Origin: Aquimarina megaterium XH134
GTDB taxonomy: Bacteria > Bacteroidota > Bacteroidia > Flavobacteriales > Flavobacteriaceae
Assembly (NCBI RefSeq): GCF_000520975.1
Contig: NZ_JACB01000004.1
Location: 157,351 to 221,350, forward strand
Direction of reading: 5' to 3'
DNA length: 64,000 nucleotides
The position numbers were made by a program, and so were the translations under genes. Positions 56,405 through 63,956 of the stretch are shown piece after piece. Below the pieces are notes generated by a model. That model was not told the DNA's origin and did not search any database. It saw nothing but the letters and a program-made list of their open reading frames with translations. Numbering within the stretch: position 1 is the stretch's first letter; each line of letters begins with the position of its first letter.

Positions 56405-57619
56405 TTAATAAATCATTAAGCATTGATTCCATTGACTTTCAGATGGTTCTAAATAAGAAATTATGGACAAGCCTATTCCGGCTATTCCTTCCAGTAAATT
56501 GGTTTCATTTTTCCATTTTTTTTGACTACCTCTCCATTGTTTGTAACCAGCATACCCGTCCTTATGTGTGTCCATTTTTAATGCTTCATTCATCCAAAAA
56601 TCGGCTGTTTGTTTAAATATTACCTCTTCGGTTTCTTTATACATATAATTAAATATGGTAACGATCCCAAAAACTCCATGACATATTCCTGTATCCTGTA
56701 GTATCGCTTCTACAGTATCTCTTCTTTTTACCGAATGTTTTACGATGTGTATTGCTAATTCTTTATATGTATTATTTTCTAATACTTTACCTGCTCTCCA
56801 AAGTGAAATACCTATTCCTAAATCTCCTTGACACCAGGCTAGTCTGTTATTTGTGTATTTTTCCATTTCTGGATATACCCAACCAGGAAAAAGAGAGCTT
56901 CCATTTTCATCTGGATATTTAGAATTAATCATAAAATCAATCGTGCCAATTAACATATCTTTTACAGGATTCTGAAAATCTTTATGTTGATATAACCTAC
57001 TTAAAAAATTGATAATACTCGCCATGCCGTGGGATAAACTTAAATTAGCTCCCCAAAGCTTCTCTGCTTTATGAAGTTCATACATCCAAAAATATCCTCG
57101 TTTGTCAATTTTAGCACTGTTTTTAAGCGCATTAATAAGGTGTAGGATATATGTTATGTATTTTTGTTTTAACGACTCTGATACAGTATTTTCATATCTC
57201 TTTAAAAAATAATAACCATAACCTATTGCTCCGTGTAAAAAATCAAAATATTCATTTTTGATATCAGAATCCATAGAATCATAAAGAAAAGTGTCTAAAT
57301 CTGACAAAAGACCATCGGTATCGATATTTATAAATTCTTCCTCATCTAATAATTCTAACACCCAACCTGCTCCTGCTATACCTGTACAAAAGGTAGGAAA
57401 AGAATACCCATCGTTTATTCGTTGTATAGTTTCAGATATAGTGTCTATGGCTATATCTTCCATTTTTTTGTTTTCTGTAAACCTGGCATAATAAAACTGA
57501 AATAATGATATTCCTGATAAACCGGATAAAACACCTATATCTTGTTTGCTACCATAATTCTGGCTTAAAACAATATGTATTTCTTGTAGTTTTTTTCTTA
57601 AGATTTCGGTAGTATTCAT
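56405..57619 (-). CDS. lanC: LanC-like lanthionine cyclase
   Basis: The 404-aa protein has LanC-type alpha/alpha-toroid repeats (GLSGISLFQFYYA, FCTGIAGAGWVLELL, SLSHGMASIINFL, LLEGIAGIGLSI). The zinc ligands are visible as Cys263 in WCQGD and Cys313-His314 in ICHG, so it should be active. LanC enzymes add Cys thiols to dehydrated Ser/Thr to form lanthionine rings. It lies between two precursor arrays. A terminator at 57758 separates it from the upstream array, which may keep its level low relative to the precursors. No LanB or LanM is in the window. Confidence 0.93.
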   Translation of the reverse strand: MNTTEILRKKLQEIHIVLSQNYGSKQDIGVLSGLSGISLFQFYYARFTENKKMEDIAIDTISETIQRINDGYSFPTFCTGIAGAGWVLELLDEEEFINIDTDGLLSDLDTFLYDSMDSDIKNEYFDFLHGAIGYGYYFLKRYENTVSESLKQKYITYILHLINALKNSAKIDKRGYFWMYELHKAEKLWGANLSLSHGMASIINFLSRLYQHKDFQNPVKDMLIGTIDFMINSKYPDENGSSLFPGWVYPEMEKYTNNRLAWCQGDLGIGISLWRAGKVLENNTYKELAIHIVKHSVKRRDTVEAILQDTGICHGVFGIVTIFNYMYKETEEVIFKQTADFWMNEALKMDTHKDGYAGYKQWRGSQKKWKNETNLLEGIAGIGLSIISYLEPSESQWNQCLMIY

Positions 57620-57757
57620 AGAAGGTGTGTTGGTTTGTTTTATTTCTAGACTAATGTAATGTGTAGTTATGGAAATGAAAAATTATCTTATTATCATATT
57701 CTAAAAATATGTTTCGTCTATAGTTTTTTTATTATATAAAGGTTAAGTTTTATACAT

Positions 57758-57791
57758 AAAAAAGATTCTTCAGTTGAAGAAGAATCTTTTC
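57758..57791 (-). terminator. Terminator/attenuator between the main precursor array and lanC
   Basis: AAGATTCTTC and GAAGAATCTT pair around a 7-base loop, with a T-run on the minus-strand side. Read-through past it would be required for array transcripts to reach lanC. Confidence 0.82.
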
Positions 57792-57831
57792 TAAAAAATA
57801 CAATTGGCTGTTATTGAATTAATACATATCA

Positions 57832-58008
57832 CTAACAAGTTTGGCAGTTTGATGCGTCTGGACAGCTGTTAGTTAGACCTCCTTCATCTCCTCCTATAAT
57901 ACCGTGTGCACAAGCATAATCTATAGATTTCCCTTTAATACTTGTTAACTGCGCAATTTTTTGCTTTTCGAATTTCAAAGATAAAGAATCTAATTTCTTT
58001 TTTTTCAT
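57832..58008 (-). CDS. RiPP precursor peptide 4, 58 aa
   Basis: Translated by hand from ATG 58008: leader MKKKKLDSLSLKFEKQKIAQ ... GKSIDYACAHGIIGGD, core EGGLTNSCPDASNCQTC with three Cys. The core ending resembles precursor 1 (SNCVTC versus SNCQTC), and both occupy the last position of their arrays, which supports the block duplication. Confidence 0.88.
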   Translation of the reverse strand: MKKKKLDSLSLKFEKQKIAQLTSIKGKSIDYACAHGIIGGDEGGLTNSCPDASNCQTC

Positions 58009-58033
58009 GATATATGCTTTTTGTGGTGTTTAT

Positions 58034-58216
58034 TTAAATTAAGCCAGTATCACAGCAAATTACTGATTGACAGCTGTTAGAGTTGCCTCCTTTGTCTCCT
58101 CCCATAACACCATGTGCACAGGCATAATCTATAGAATTACCTTTAAAATTGGTTAACTTAGCGATTTGTTGTTTATCAAATTTCAATGATAAAGAATCTA
58201 TTTTCTTTTTTTTCAT
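58034..58216 (-). CDS. RiPP precursor peptide 5, 60 aa
   Basis: Leader MKKKKIDSLSLKFDKQQIAK ... GNSIDYACAHGVMGGD, core KGGNSNSCQSVICCDTGLI with three Cys. The first eight core residues equal those of precursor 1 and the rest resembles precursor 3, so the cores look mosaic. Confidence 0.92.
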   Translation of the reverse strand: MKKKKIDSLSLKFDKQQIAKLTNFKGNSIDYACAHGVMGGDKGGNSNSCQSVICCDTGLI

Positions 58217-58243
58217 GATGTATGTTTTTTCTGCAGAGTTTAT

Positions 58244-58426
58244 TTAAATTAAACCTGTATCACAACACATCTGAGATGGACAGCTATTACTATGTTCTCC
58301 GAAATCTCCTCCCATAACACCATGTGCACAGGCATAATCTATAGATTTTCCTTTAAAGCTGGTTAACTTGCTGATTTGTTGCTTGTTGAATTTTAATGAT
58401 AATGAATCTTCTTTCTTTTTTTTCAT
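58244..58426 (-). CDS. RiPP precursor peptide 6, 60 aa
   Basis: Leader MKKKKEDSLSLKFNKQQISK ... GKSIDYACAHGVMGGD, core FGEHSNSCPSQMCCDTGLI with three Cys. It belongs to the CCDTGLI-ending subgroup. Confidence 0.92.
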   Translation of the reverse strand: MKKKKEDSLSLKFNKQQISKLTSFKGKSIDYACAHGVMGGDFGEHSNSCPSQMCCDTGLI

Positions 58427-58495
58427 GATATATGTTTTTCTGTTGAGTTATAATTTTTACAATACTTAATTAAATTATAGATAATCAATACTAAA

Positions 58496-58681
58496 TTAAA
58501 CCTGTGTATCACACCAACATTGTGATTCACCTCCGCAGGTATGAGAGGCACCTACACCATCTCCTCCCATAATACCATGTGCACATACATAATCTATAGA
58601 TTTTCCTTTAAAGCTTGTTAACTTACTGATTTGTTGTTTATCAAATTTTAATGATAGAGAATCTTCTTTCTTTTTTTTCAT
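58496..58681 (-). CDS. RiPP precursor peptide 7, 61 aa
   Basis: Leader MKKKKEDSLSLKFDKQQISK ... GKSIDYVCAHGIMGGD, core GVGASHTCGGESQCWCDTQV with three Cys. It has Thr instead of Ser before the first core Cys and a CWCDTQV end. Confidence 0.92.
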   Translation of the reverse strand: MKKKKEDSLSLKFDKQQISKLTSFKGKSIDYVCAHGIMGGDGVGASHTCGGESQCWCDTQV

Positions 58682-58716
58682 AATGTATATGTTTTTAATA
58701 ATTGACTCATTAAAGT

Positions 58717-58911
58717 TTATTTAATTTGTGTATCACACGTATTACGAGTATCACAGACTGCACAACTATTACCAGAAGCAGTTACAAGATCTCCTCCCAT
58801 AACACCACGTGCACAAGCATAATCTATCGATTTGCCTTTGAACTTTGTTAACTTAGCAATTTGTTGTTTATCAAATTTTAATGATAAAGAATCTTCTTTC
58901 TTTTTTTTCAT
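58717..58911 (-). CDS. RiPP precursor peptide 8, 64 aa
   Basis: Leader MKKKKEDSLSLKFDKQQIAK ... GKSIDYACARGVMGGD. The 23-residue core starts LVTASGNSC and ends CDTQIK, with three Cys. It and precursor 9 form the longer CDTQIK-ending subgroup. Confidence 0.92.
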   Translation of the reverse strand: MKKKKEDSLSLKFDKQQIAKLTKFKGKSIDYACARGVMGGDLVTASGNSCAVCDTRNTCDTQIK

Positions 58912-58946
58912 AATGTATATGTTTTTAATAATTGGCTCATTAAAGT

Positions 58947-59141
58947 TTATTTAATTTGTGTATCACACGTATCACAGTCAGCTGCAAACGTATGACAGGT
59001 GTTAGATGCATTTCCATGGTCTCCTCCCATAACACCATGTGCGCAAGCGTAATCTATAGACTTTCCTTTAAAACTTGTTAATTTGCTGATTTGTTGTTTG
59101 TCAAATTTCAATGATAAAGAATCTGCTTTCTTTTTTTTCAT
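58947..59141 (-). CDS. RiPP precursor peptide 9, 64 aa
   Basis: Leader MKKKKADSLSLKFDKQQISK ... GKSIDYACAHGVMGGD. The 23-residue core starts HGNASNTC and ends CDTCDTQIK, with three Cys. It is first in the main array, 62 bases after the gwsS stop; that upstream segment is copied in front of precursor 3. Confidence 0.92.
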   Translation of the reverse strand: MKKKKADSLSLKFDKQQISKLTSFKGKSIDYACAHGVMGGDHGNASNTCHTFAADCDTCDTQIK

Positions 59142-59203
59142 AATGTATATATTAGTTTATCTAAAAGTAAGAAATAATTATTTTGTTAAACGTTAACTTT
59201 AAA

Positions 59204-60232
59204 TTAAATAGTATTGGATTGATCCCAAGTATTTTTATATGGATTGTAAGTACAGGTGTCAATTTTATGATAATTTTCATCTTTTTTTTCTACATCAGAA
59301 TTACTTAAACACATATATCGAAATTGACAATCTTTACATTTTTCTATGATATCGTTTTTTAAATAATACTTTTCTTTAAATTCTTCTTTTTGAATGATCT
59401 CAGCTATCAAATTATCTTTTACGTTTCCAAAAATAGTATTATGGGATACATAGTTTTTTATATTCCCTTCATGGTCTATACATACTTTTCTATGTAGTCC
59501 AGCATTATAATTTACTGCTTCCAAATACATTTCATGAGACACCGTAAAGAGATCTGTAGAATATACCTCTTTCGAATCATATAAAAGTTGTTGATCTGTG
59601 TATCTAATTACCCGAGATGAGTTTTTTAATACACTATTTTTTTTGCTTTCTTGCGCTCCGTAGACTGTTATCAAAATTCTAGGAAAATCAACTATTATTT
59701 TTTTTAAGACTTCATCACTTAGTTTTAAAAAAGCTGGGAAGTATAATTCTATAATTCTAATTGAACTTTTTTTCAATACTTTTAACGCTTCTATGACTTC
59801 CCCCATCTCTATGTGGTCATAAATACGAATTTGTAATAGCTGACAGTCTAATTTATCTAATTGCTGAAAAACATTTGTTAAATCATATTTTGATTCTTTA
59901 TTTATAGCAACAACAGAAGATATTATCTTATGTGGAGAATCAAAATGCAACGGCAATTTTTGAAAAGGTGATGGATTTGATGTGTAAAAACCGTAATGAT
60001 TATCAACTAAAAACTGAAAATATTGATTAATTCCTTCATCATAATCATTATTAAATAAACTCTTTATTTTCTTTATATTATGCGTAAAATGATCAGAGGT
60101 TAAAATATCATATAGTTCATTTGGGATTTCTAAATATTCACTTTTATCCAAATCCATTATCAAACTGCTTTCGTGTCCTTTTACTGGGATACAAGTTGAA
60201 AATAAAAGAAAATGGTCTTCGTTATTCATCAT
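59204..60232 (-). CDS. gwsS: SPASM-domain peptide maturase of a grasp-with-spasm system
   Basis: The 342-aa protein opens with LFSTCIPVKGHESSLIMDL, the N-terminal look of grasp-with-spasm SPASM proteins. Its C-terminus has Cys299-x2-Cys302-x5-Cys308 and Cys327, fitting a SPASM iron-sulfur site. I find no C-x3-C-x2-C radical-SAM motif, so it may not be a conventional radical-SAM enzyme. Its start overlaps the stop of a 65-aa ORF, and that ORF overlaps gwsG. The three are translationally coupled. It probably assists or replaces a leader-binding partner in precursor modification; the exact chemistry is unknown. Confidence 0.82.
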   Translation of the reverse strand: MMNNEDHFLLFSTCIPVKGHESSLIMDLDKSEYLEIPNELYDILTSDHFTHNIKKIKSLFNNDYDEGINQYFQFLVDNHYGFYTSNPSPFQKLPLHFDSPHKIISSVVAINKESKYDLTNVFQQLDKLDCQLLQIRIYDHIEMGEVIEALKVLKKSSIRIIELYFPAFLKLSDEVLKKIIVDFPRILITVYGAQESKKNSVLKNSSRVIRYTDQQLLYDSKEVYSTDLFTVSHEMYLEAVNYNAGLHRKVCIDHEGNIKNYVSHNTIFGNVKDNLIAEIIQKEEFKEKYYLKNDIIEKCKDCQFRYMCLSNSDVEKKDENYHKIDTCTYNPYKNTWDQSNTI

Positions 60233-60419
60233 GAAATATATTCGAATTGTTTTTGTAAAAATCCATGATCATACCTTTGCCATAATATCTATTCATTTCT
60301 ACTTTAAAGTCTTCTCTGGGTATTTCTTTCTTTTGTACACTTGTAATATAATGTAAATCAAAAGAAATTGCTTCATTTTCAGGAATGCTTACCTGAGGTT
60401 TTTTGTTTTTTGTTTTCAT
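60222..60419 (-). CDS. Small overlapping ORF between gwsG and gwsS, 65 aa
   Basis: The ORF (MKTKNKKPQVSIPENEAISF ... NSNIFHDE) overlaps the gwsG 3' end by 41 bases in another frame and the gwsS 5' end by 11 bases. It is charged, lacks Cys and lacks a GG motif, so it does not look like the Cys-rich precursors. It could be a small accessory or leader-recognition protein, or a separate ATP-grasp substrate. The tight overlaps argue for real translation. Confidence 0.6.
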   Translation of the reverse strand: MKTKNKKPQVSIPENEAISFDLHYITSVQKKEIPREDFKVEMNRYYGKGMIMDFYKNNSNIFHDE

Positions 60420-61425
60420 TTTTAATTAAAAATTCTGCGATTTTTTTATGTATTCCATAGTTACAATATAAAGATACATCTCCATATTGTCCTACAGGAT
60501 TGATTTCTAAGAAATAATATTGATCATCTATTGATTTTATAAAATCAATTACTCCAAAGTTTAGCTCTAAATGATTCATTAATTTTAAAATGCTAGCTTC
60601 GATTTTAGCATCTAGTTTATAAGGCATATATCGAGTAAAATGATTTGCCATCCTATTCCTCATATCCACTTTAGTGTTTTCATTAATTTGGGTGAACACA
60701 GCAGCTGAGTAACATTTGTCATTAAAAAAAACAGTTCTTATTTCGTATTCTTTATCTATATATTCCTGAAAGAGTGAAGGAGCGAATTTACTAGGAGTGT
60801 TATCGAGACTCTCTAACAAGTTGGTAATTTGATAAAAATGATGATATTCTTCATCATTAATATAATGTTTGTGATCAATAATAATTTCTTCTATAGACTT
60901 GGTAATTATTCTATTATTATTGGTTTCAAAAAACAGTTTTAGATCATCTTTAGAATTCGTTATTAAAGTGCTAGGAATTGTGAGGCCAAATTGCTGAGCC
61001 AATTCGAGAATGATTGGTTTATTAAGTCCAGTGGTTTTAAAAGAACCCAAATGGTTATTAGATTCTAATTTATACCCTAAGTAATCCCAAAAAATGGTAT
61101 TTCTTTGTTTTAAAGCATAATTAAAAAGATTTCTAGGGTAGGTGCTTTCATATTCAAAATCACCTGTAAACGGATTTGATACTTTATTTGGTCTTCGAAA
61201 CCAAACAGGAAAAAGGTTGACAGGATCAAGATTTTTATCTTTTATCTTTATAGACTTTTTTTTACTCAGTCCTCCTAAAGATATTGTGATTTTCTTATCG
61301 TTAAATGTGAAATCATCTTCTAAATTTAATCCAGTGTATTTTTGATAATCTGCATCATAAAAAGATAACCAATCAAATACTCTATTAGTAGGAAAGTCTA
61401 TTTCTTGAGAAAATATAAGTGGCAT
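60379..61425 (-). CDS. gwsG: ATP-grasp peptide ligase of a grasp-with-spasm system
   Basis: The 348-aa protein shows RiPP ATP-grasp features: PVWFRRPNKVSNPF near residue 75, the nucleotide-binding segment with FQEYIDKEYEIRTVFF, and the terminal metal motif FLEINPVGQYGDVS. Related ATP-grasp enzymes (MdnC/microviridin type) form ester or amide bonds between Ser/Thr/Lys and Asp/Glu side chains. Here it heads the minus-strand cluster and is probably the first gene transcribed. The substrate is either the nine precursors or the overlapping 65-aa ORF. Confidence 0.86.
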   Translation of the reverse strand: MPLIFSQEIDFPTNRVFDWLSFYDADYQKYTGLNLEDDFTFNDKKITISLGGLSKKKSIKIKDKNLDPVNLFPVWFRRPNKVSNPFTGDFEYESTYPRNLFNYALKQRNTIFWDYLGYKLESNNHLGSFKTTGLNKPIILELAQQFGLTIPSTLITNSKDDLKLFFETNNNRIITKSIEEIIIDHKHYINDEEYHHFYQITNLLESLDNTPSKFAPSLFQEYIDKEYEIRTVFFNDKCYSAAVFTQINENTKVDMRNRMANHFTRYMPYKLDAKIEASILKLMNHLELNFGVIDFIKSIDDQYYFLEINPVGQYGDVSLYCNYGIHKKIAEFLIKNENKKQKTSGKHS

Positions 61426-62086
61426 ATTTGCTTGTTTTATAAAATTGTACGAATAGTTTAAATACTTCTAAATGTTTCGTGAAAAAGATATTTTATATTC
61501 TCAATAGCTGTAATTGGACTTGATAATCAAACATGCCAAAGTTTACCCCACAGTACTTGAACTTTATTTTTTATATTTTGATTTAGCATTTAATATGTAA
61601 GTTATGACCACGAAATTTACAATATTAAAGTTGTTATATGAAATTGTTAATTAGAAAATTTGAATACTATTCGGCGTATTCTTTTTACATATTATAAAAT
61701 AAAGTTGAAATCTAAAGCCCAACTTTGCAAGATGTAGTTTGCTGAAAGGTTATCGTCAAAACATAATTGTTATTTCTGTTTGGTTTTTCTTAAGACTAGC
61801 ATTTTTTGTTTAGCCGAAGGGCTTGTCATTCTATTGAAGAAGAGGACGAGAATTCATTTATCTCCCAATAGGGGGAAAACACCCTTTTGGTAATAGGGGT
61901 AAATGCCCCTTGTAATTTTTTTTGTAATTTTTTTAGATGCTTTAGGGTGTTGAAATACAGTTGTTTGGTGCTGTTTAGGTGTTGGGTGGTTTTTGATTTT
62001 TAGGTAGGGTGTATTTGCTTTGCTGCATGTTTTTTGGATATATTAGCATCAATCTAATCTAATTTAATCTAAAATAATATAACGTT
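61426..62086. other. Divergent intergenic region upstream of the RiPP cluster and the kinase unit
   Basis: This 661-bp gap has no convincing ORF. It presumably carries the gwsG promoter on the left and, near 61867-61910, two GGGG/CCCC inverted repeats offset by 25 bases, followed by T-rich sequence and the promoter of the gene at 62087. Confidence 0.6.
61867..61910. promoter_or_regulatory. Two tandem GGGG...CCCC inverted repeats
   Basis: AATAGGGG starts at 61867 and again at 61892. Each is followed within 5-7 bases by CCC(C)TT, giving stems AGGG/CCCT and AGGGGT/GCCCCT. The second has a T-rich run after it, so it might terminate or attenuate, but no plus-strand gene lies upstream. A dimeric regulator site ~180 bases before the 62087 gene is the alternative. 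Confidence 0.5.
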
Positions 62087-62509
62087 ATGGGAAAAGAATT
62101 ACCAAAAAAAGGAAAAAAAGGTGGAAAACCTAAAAAATGTATTAGCGTAGAAGAAGCAAAAGAGCTACAACATGTATGGTGCTGTACCCGAACACCTGAG
62201 ATAGATAAGTGTTTGGGGTATGAAGACACCAGGGAATTTTGGTGGAGTGTTGAAGAATTACAACAATATCTTAAATATGTAAAAAAGAAATCTAAAAAAC
62301 AAGGGATTGATAATCCTGGGATTCGAATGTATTTTGGGGCCTATCCTAAAGAAAAGTGTAACATGGATAGGGGGTATTCAACTATCTTTTTATCACCTAC
62401 GGGAGCGCCTGCAGGTGAGATGGGTAAAGGAGGTGATAGTGCACCTAATAATTATGATATTGAGCCATATAATTATGGGAATAGTGGTAATCCTCCACAA
62501 ATCTATTAA
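62087..62509 (+). CDS. Hypothetical Lys-rich, Cys-containing protein, 140 aa
   Basis: The N-terminus is very basic and Gly-rich (MGKELPKKGKKGGKPKKC). The middle has WCCTRTPEIDKCLGY and the C-terminal part has FLSPTGAPAGEMGKGGDS. No signal peptide or membrane segment is evident. I do not recognise the family. Its stop overlaps the start of the membrane protein gene by one base (TAATG), so the three downstream genes form one unit. Confidence 0.7.
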   Translation: MGKELPKKGKKGGKPKKCISVEEAKELQHVWCCTRTPEIDKCLGYEDTREFWWSVEELQQYLKYVKKKSKKQGIDNPGIRMYFGAYPKEKCNMDRGYSTIFLSPTGAPAGEMGKGGDSAPNNYDIEPYNYGNSGNPPQIY

Positions 62510-63201
62510 TGAAAACATTAAATATTCTTTTTCAAACTGCTGAGTTATTAGCAGCACTAGTAGGAACTTTTTATATCATGAAATACCGTGTTGATAAATT
62601 GACACGGTATTTCGTGTATTTTTTATGGCTTAATTTTCTTGTGGAAGTGGTAGGGAAATTACCTACTTTTATAGATACATATGATGAATTATCATTTTTG
62701 AAAGAAACTTTTTTGATTAAGAATGCTTGGTTGTATAATATTCATTCGATAGTTAGTATTGTGTTTTATACATGGTATTTTAAGGAAAATTTATTATCCA
62801 AAAAGTTCAGACTAACTCTTGATATTTTAATAATTTTATTTTTTACTACATCTGTTCTTAATTTATTGATTACGGACGATTTTTTTAAAGTTCATTCTTC
62901 TTTTCCAATGGTTACAGGAACTTTAATTATTTTGATAAGTGTATTTTTTTATTTTTTTGAAATGCTAAAAAGTGAGAAAATATTGGAGTTTAATAAGGAT
63001 TTAGTTTTTTATGTTGCCATTGGGACAATGGTTTTGCATTTAGTAGTTGCTCCTTTATTTATTTATAGTGCATATTATTCTAAAGAAAATGTTGATTTCG
63101 TTAAAATCCGTGTTATAATTCTTTACTGTGCTATAATTTTTACCTATACTTGTTATACCATTGGTTTTATCGTATGCTCGAGAAAGAACAGATCTTATTA
63201 A
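62509..63201 (+). CDS. Multi-pass membrane protein, 230 aa
   Basis: About seven hydrophobic segments are visible (for example LLAALVGTFYIM, LDILIILFFTTSVLNLLI, VTGTLIILISVFFYFF, IILYCAIIFTYTCYTIGFIV). No catalytic motif is seen. It is coupled to the gene before it and overlaps the histidine kinase gene by 28 bases, suggesting a sensing partner for that kinase. The function is not established. Confidence 0.75.
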   Translation: MKTLNILFQTAELLAALVGTFYIMKYRVDKLTRYFVYFLWLNFLVEVVGKLPTFIDTYDELSFLKETFLIKNAWLYNIHSIVSIVFYTWYFKENLLSKKFRLTLDILIILFFTTSVLNLLITDDFFKVHSSFPMVTGTLIILISVFFYFFEMLKSEKILEFNKDLVFYVAIGTMVLHLVVAPLFIYSAYYSKENVDFVKIRVIILYCAIIFTYTCYTIGFIVCSRKNRSY

Positions 63202-63956
63202 TTGTTTATTTTACCGCTATTATTTTATTTTTTGTAGTATTCGGTATTGTATTTTTTGTGGCTTTTCAGCGCCGAAAAAACAAATTACTGCTGGATAAAC
63301 TAAGAGCAGAACAACGTTTTGAGGATGAGATTTTTAAATCCCGTATAGAGATACAGGAACAGGCACTTAAAAATGTAAGCTGGGAGCTTCATGATAATAT
63401 CGGGCAATTGCTATCTACGGCAGTGATGCAGATTAATATTATGGGAGCTACCATAGAGGATACAGCATCAGAATCACTACAGGATGTTAGAAAATTGGTA
63501 GGGGATAGCTTGCAAGAAATACGCACCTTATCTAAGACCTTAAATCACGAAGTGATTCAAAATGTAGGGTTAGAAAAATCTATTACTGTAGAACTCAAAC
63601 GTTTTGAGAAACTTAATTTTTTAACGCCTTCCCTTACTGTAAAAGGAGAAGAGGTGTATATAAACCCAAAAGATGAGATTATCCTATACCGTATCATTCA
63701 GGAATTTTTCTCTAATACTATAAAACATGCAGAGGCCTCAAGCCTCGAAGTAGAGCTGGAGTATACTCCAGAAACACTCAATATTAGAGTACAGGATGAC
63801 GGTGTTGGGTTTGATCCAAAATCTGTCCAGGCAAATTCTGGTTTGCTTAATATGAAAAGCCGTGCAGCTTTGGTAAATGCAAAACTAGATTATACATCTT
63901 CACCAGGAAAAGGAGTTGTACTTACCTTGTCATATCCTATACAACTTAACGATTGA
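63174..63956 (+). CDS. Sensor histidine kinase (HisKA_3/HATPase)
   Basis: From ATG 63174 the 260-aa protein has one N-terminal transmembrane helix (ILLIVYFTAIILFFVVFGIV), a short coiled coil, a HisKA_3 box (SWELHDNIGQLLSTAVMQIN) and a HATPase_c domain (FFSNTIKHAEAS, DDGVGFD, GLLNMKSRAALV). An upstream TTG at 63150 would add eight residues. It lacks its own sensor domain, so sensing may come from the overlapping membrane protein. A NarL-type regulator is expected just past the right edge. Confidence 0.9.
   Translation: MLEKEQILLIVYFTAIILFFVVFGIVFFVAFQRRKNKLLLDKLRAEQRFEDEIFKSRIEIQEQALKNVSWELHDNIGQLLSTAVMQINIMGATIEDTASESLQDVRKLVGDSLQEIRTLSKTLNHEVIQNVGLEKSITVELKRFEKLNFLTPSLTVKGEEVYINPKDEIILYRIIQEFFSNTIKHAEASSLEVELEYTPETLNIRVQDDGVGFDPKSVQANSGLLNMKSRAALVNAKLDYTSSPGKGVVLTLSYPIQLND

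Larger units (their letters stand above)
57600..59250 (-). repeat. Precursor-array block (copy 1: lanC 5' end, terminator, six precursors, gwsS 3' end)
   Basis: This is the likely parental block for 55396-56390. It comprises the real lanC start, the terminator at 57758, six tandem precursor genes (57832-59141) spaced 25-70 bases apart, and the real gwsS 3' end. Confidence 0.75.

Noticed and set aside
55629..59141. Regularly spaced repeats that could suggest a CRISPR array
   Set aside because: The repeat units are ~180-195-bp coding sequences with conserved leaders, own start codons and variable C-terminal cores. No cas genes are present.
60222..60419. The small overlapping ORF as the main peptide substrate of the cluster
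   Set aside because: It has no Cys, no GG processing site and no similarity to the nine precursors, so I list it as an accessory ORF of unknown role.
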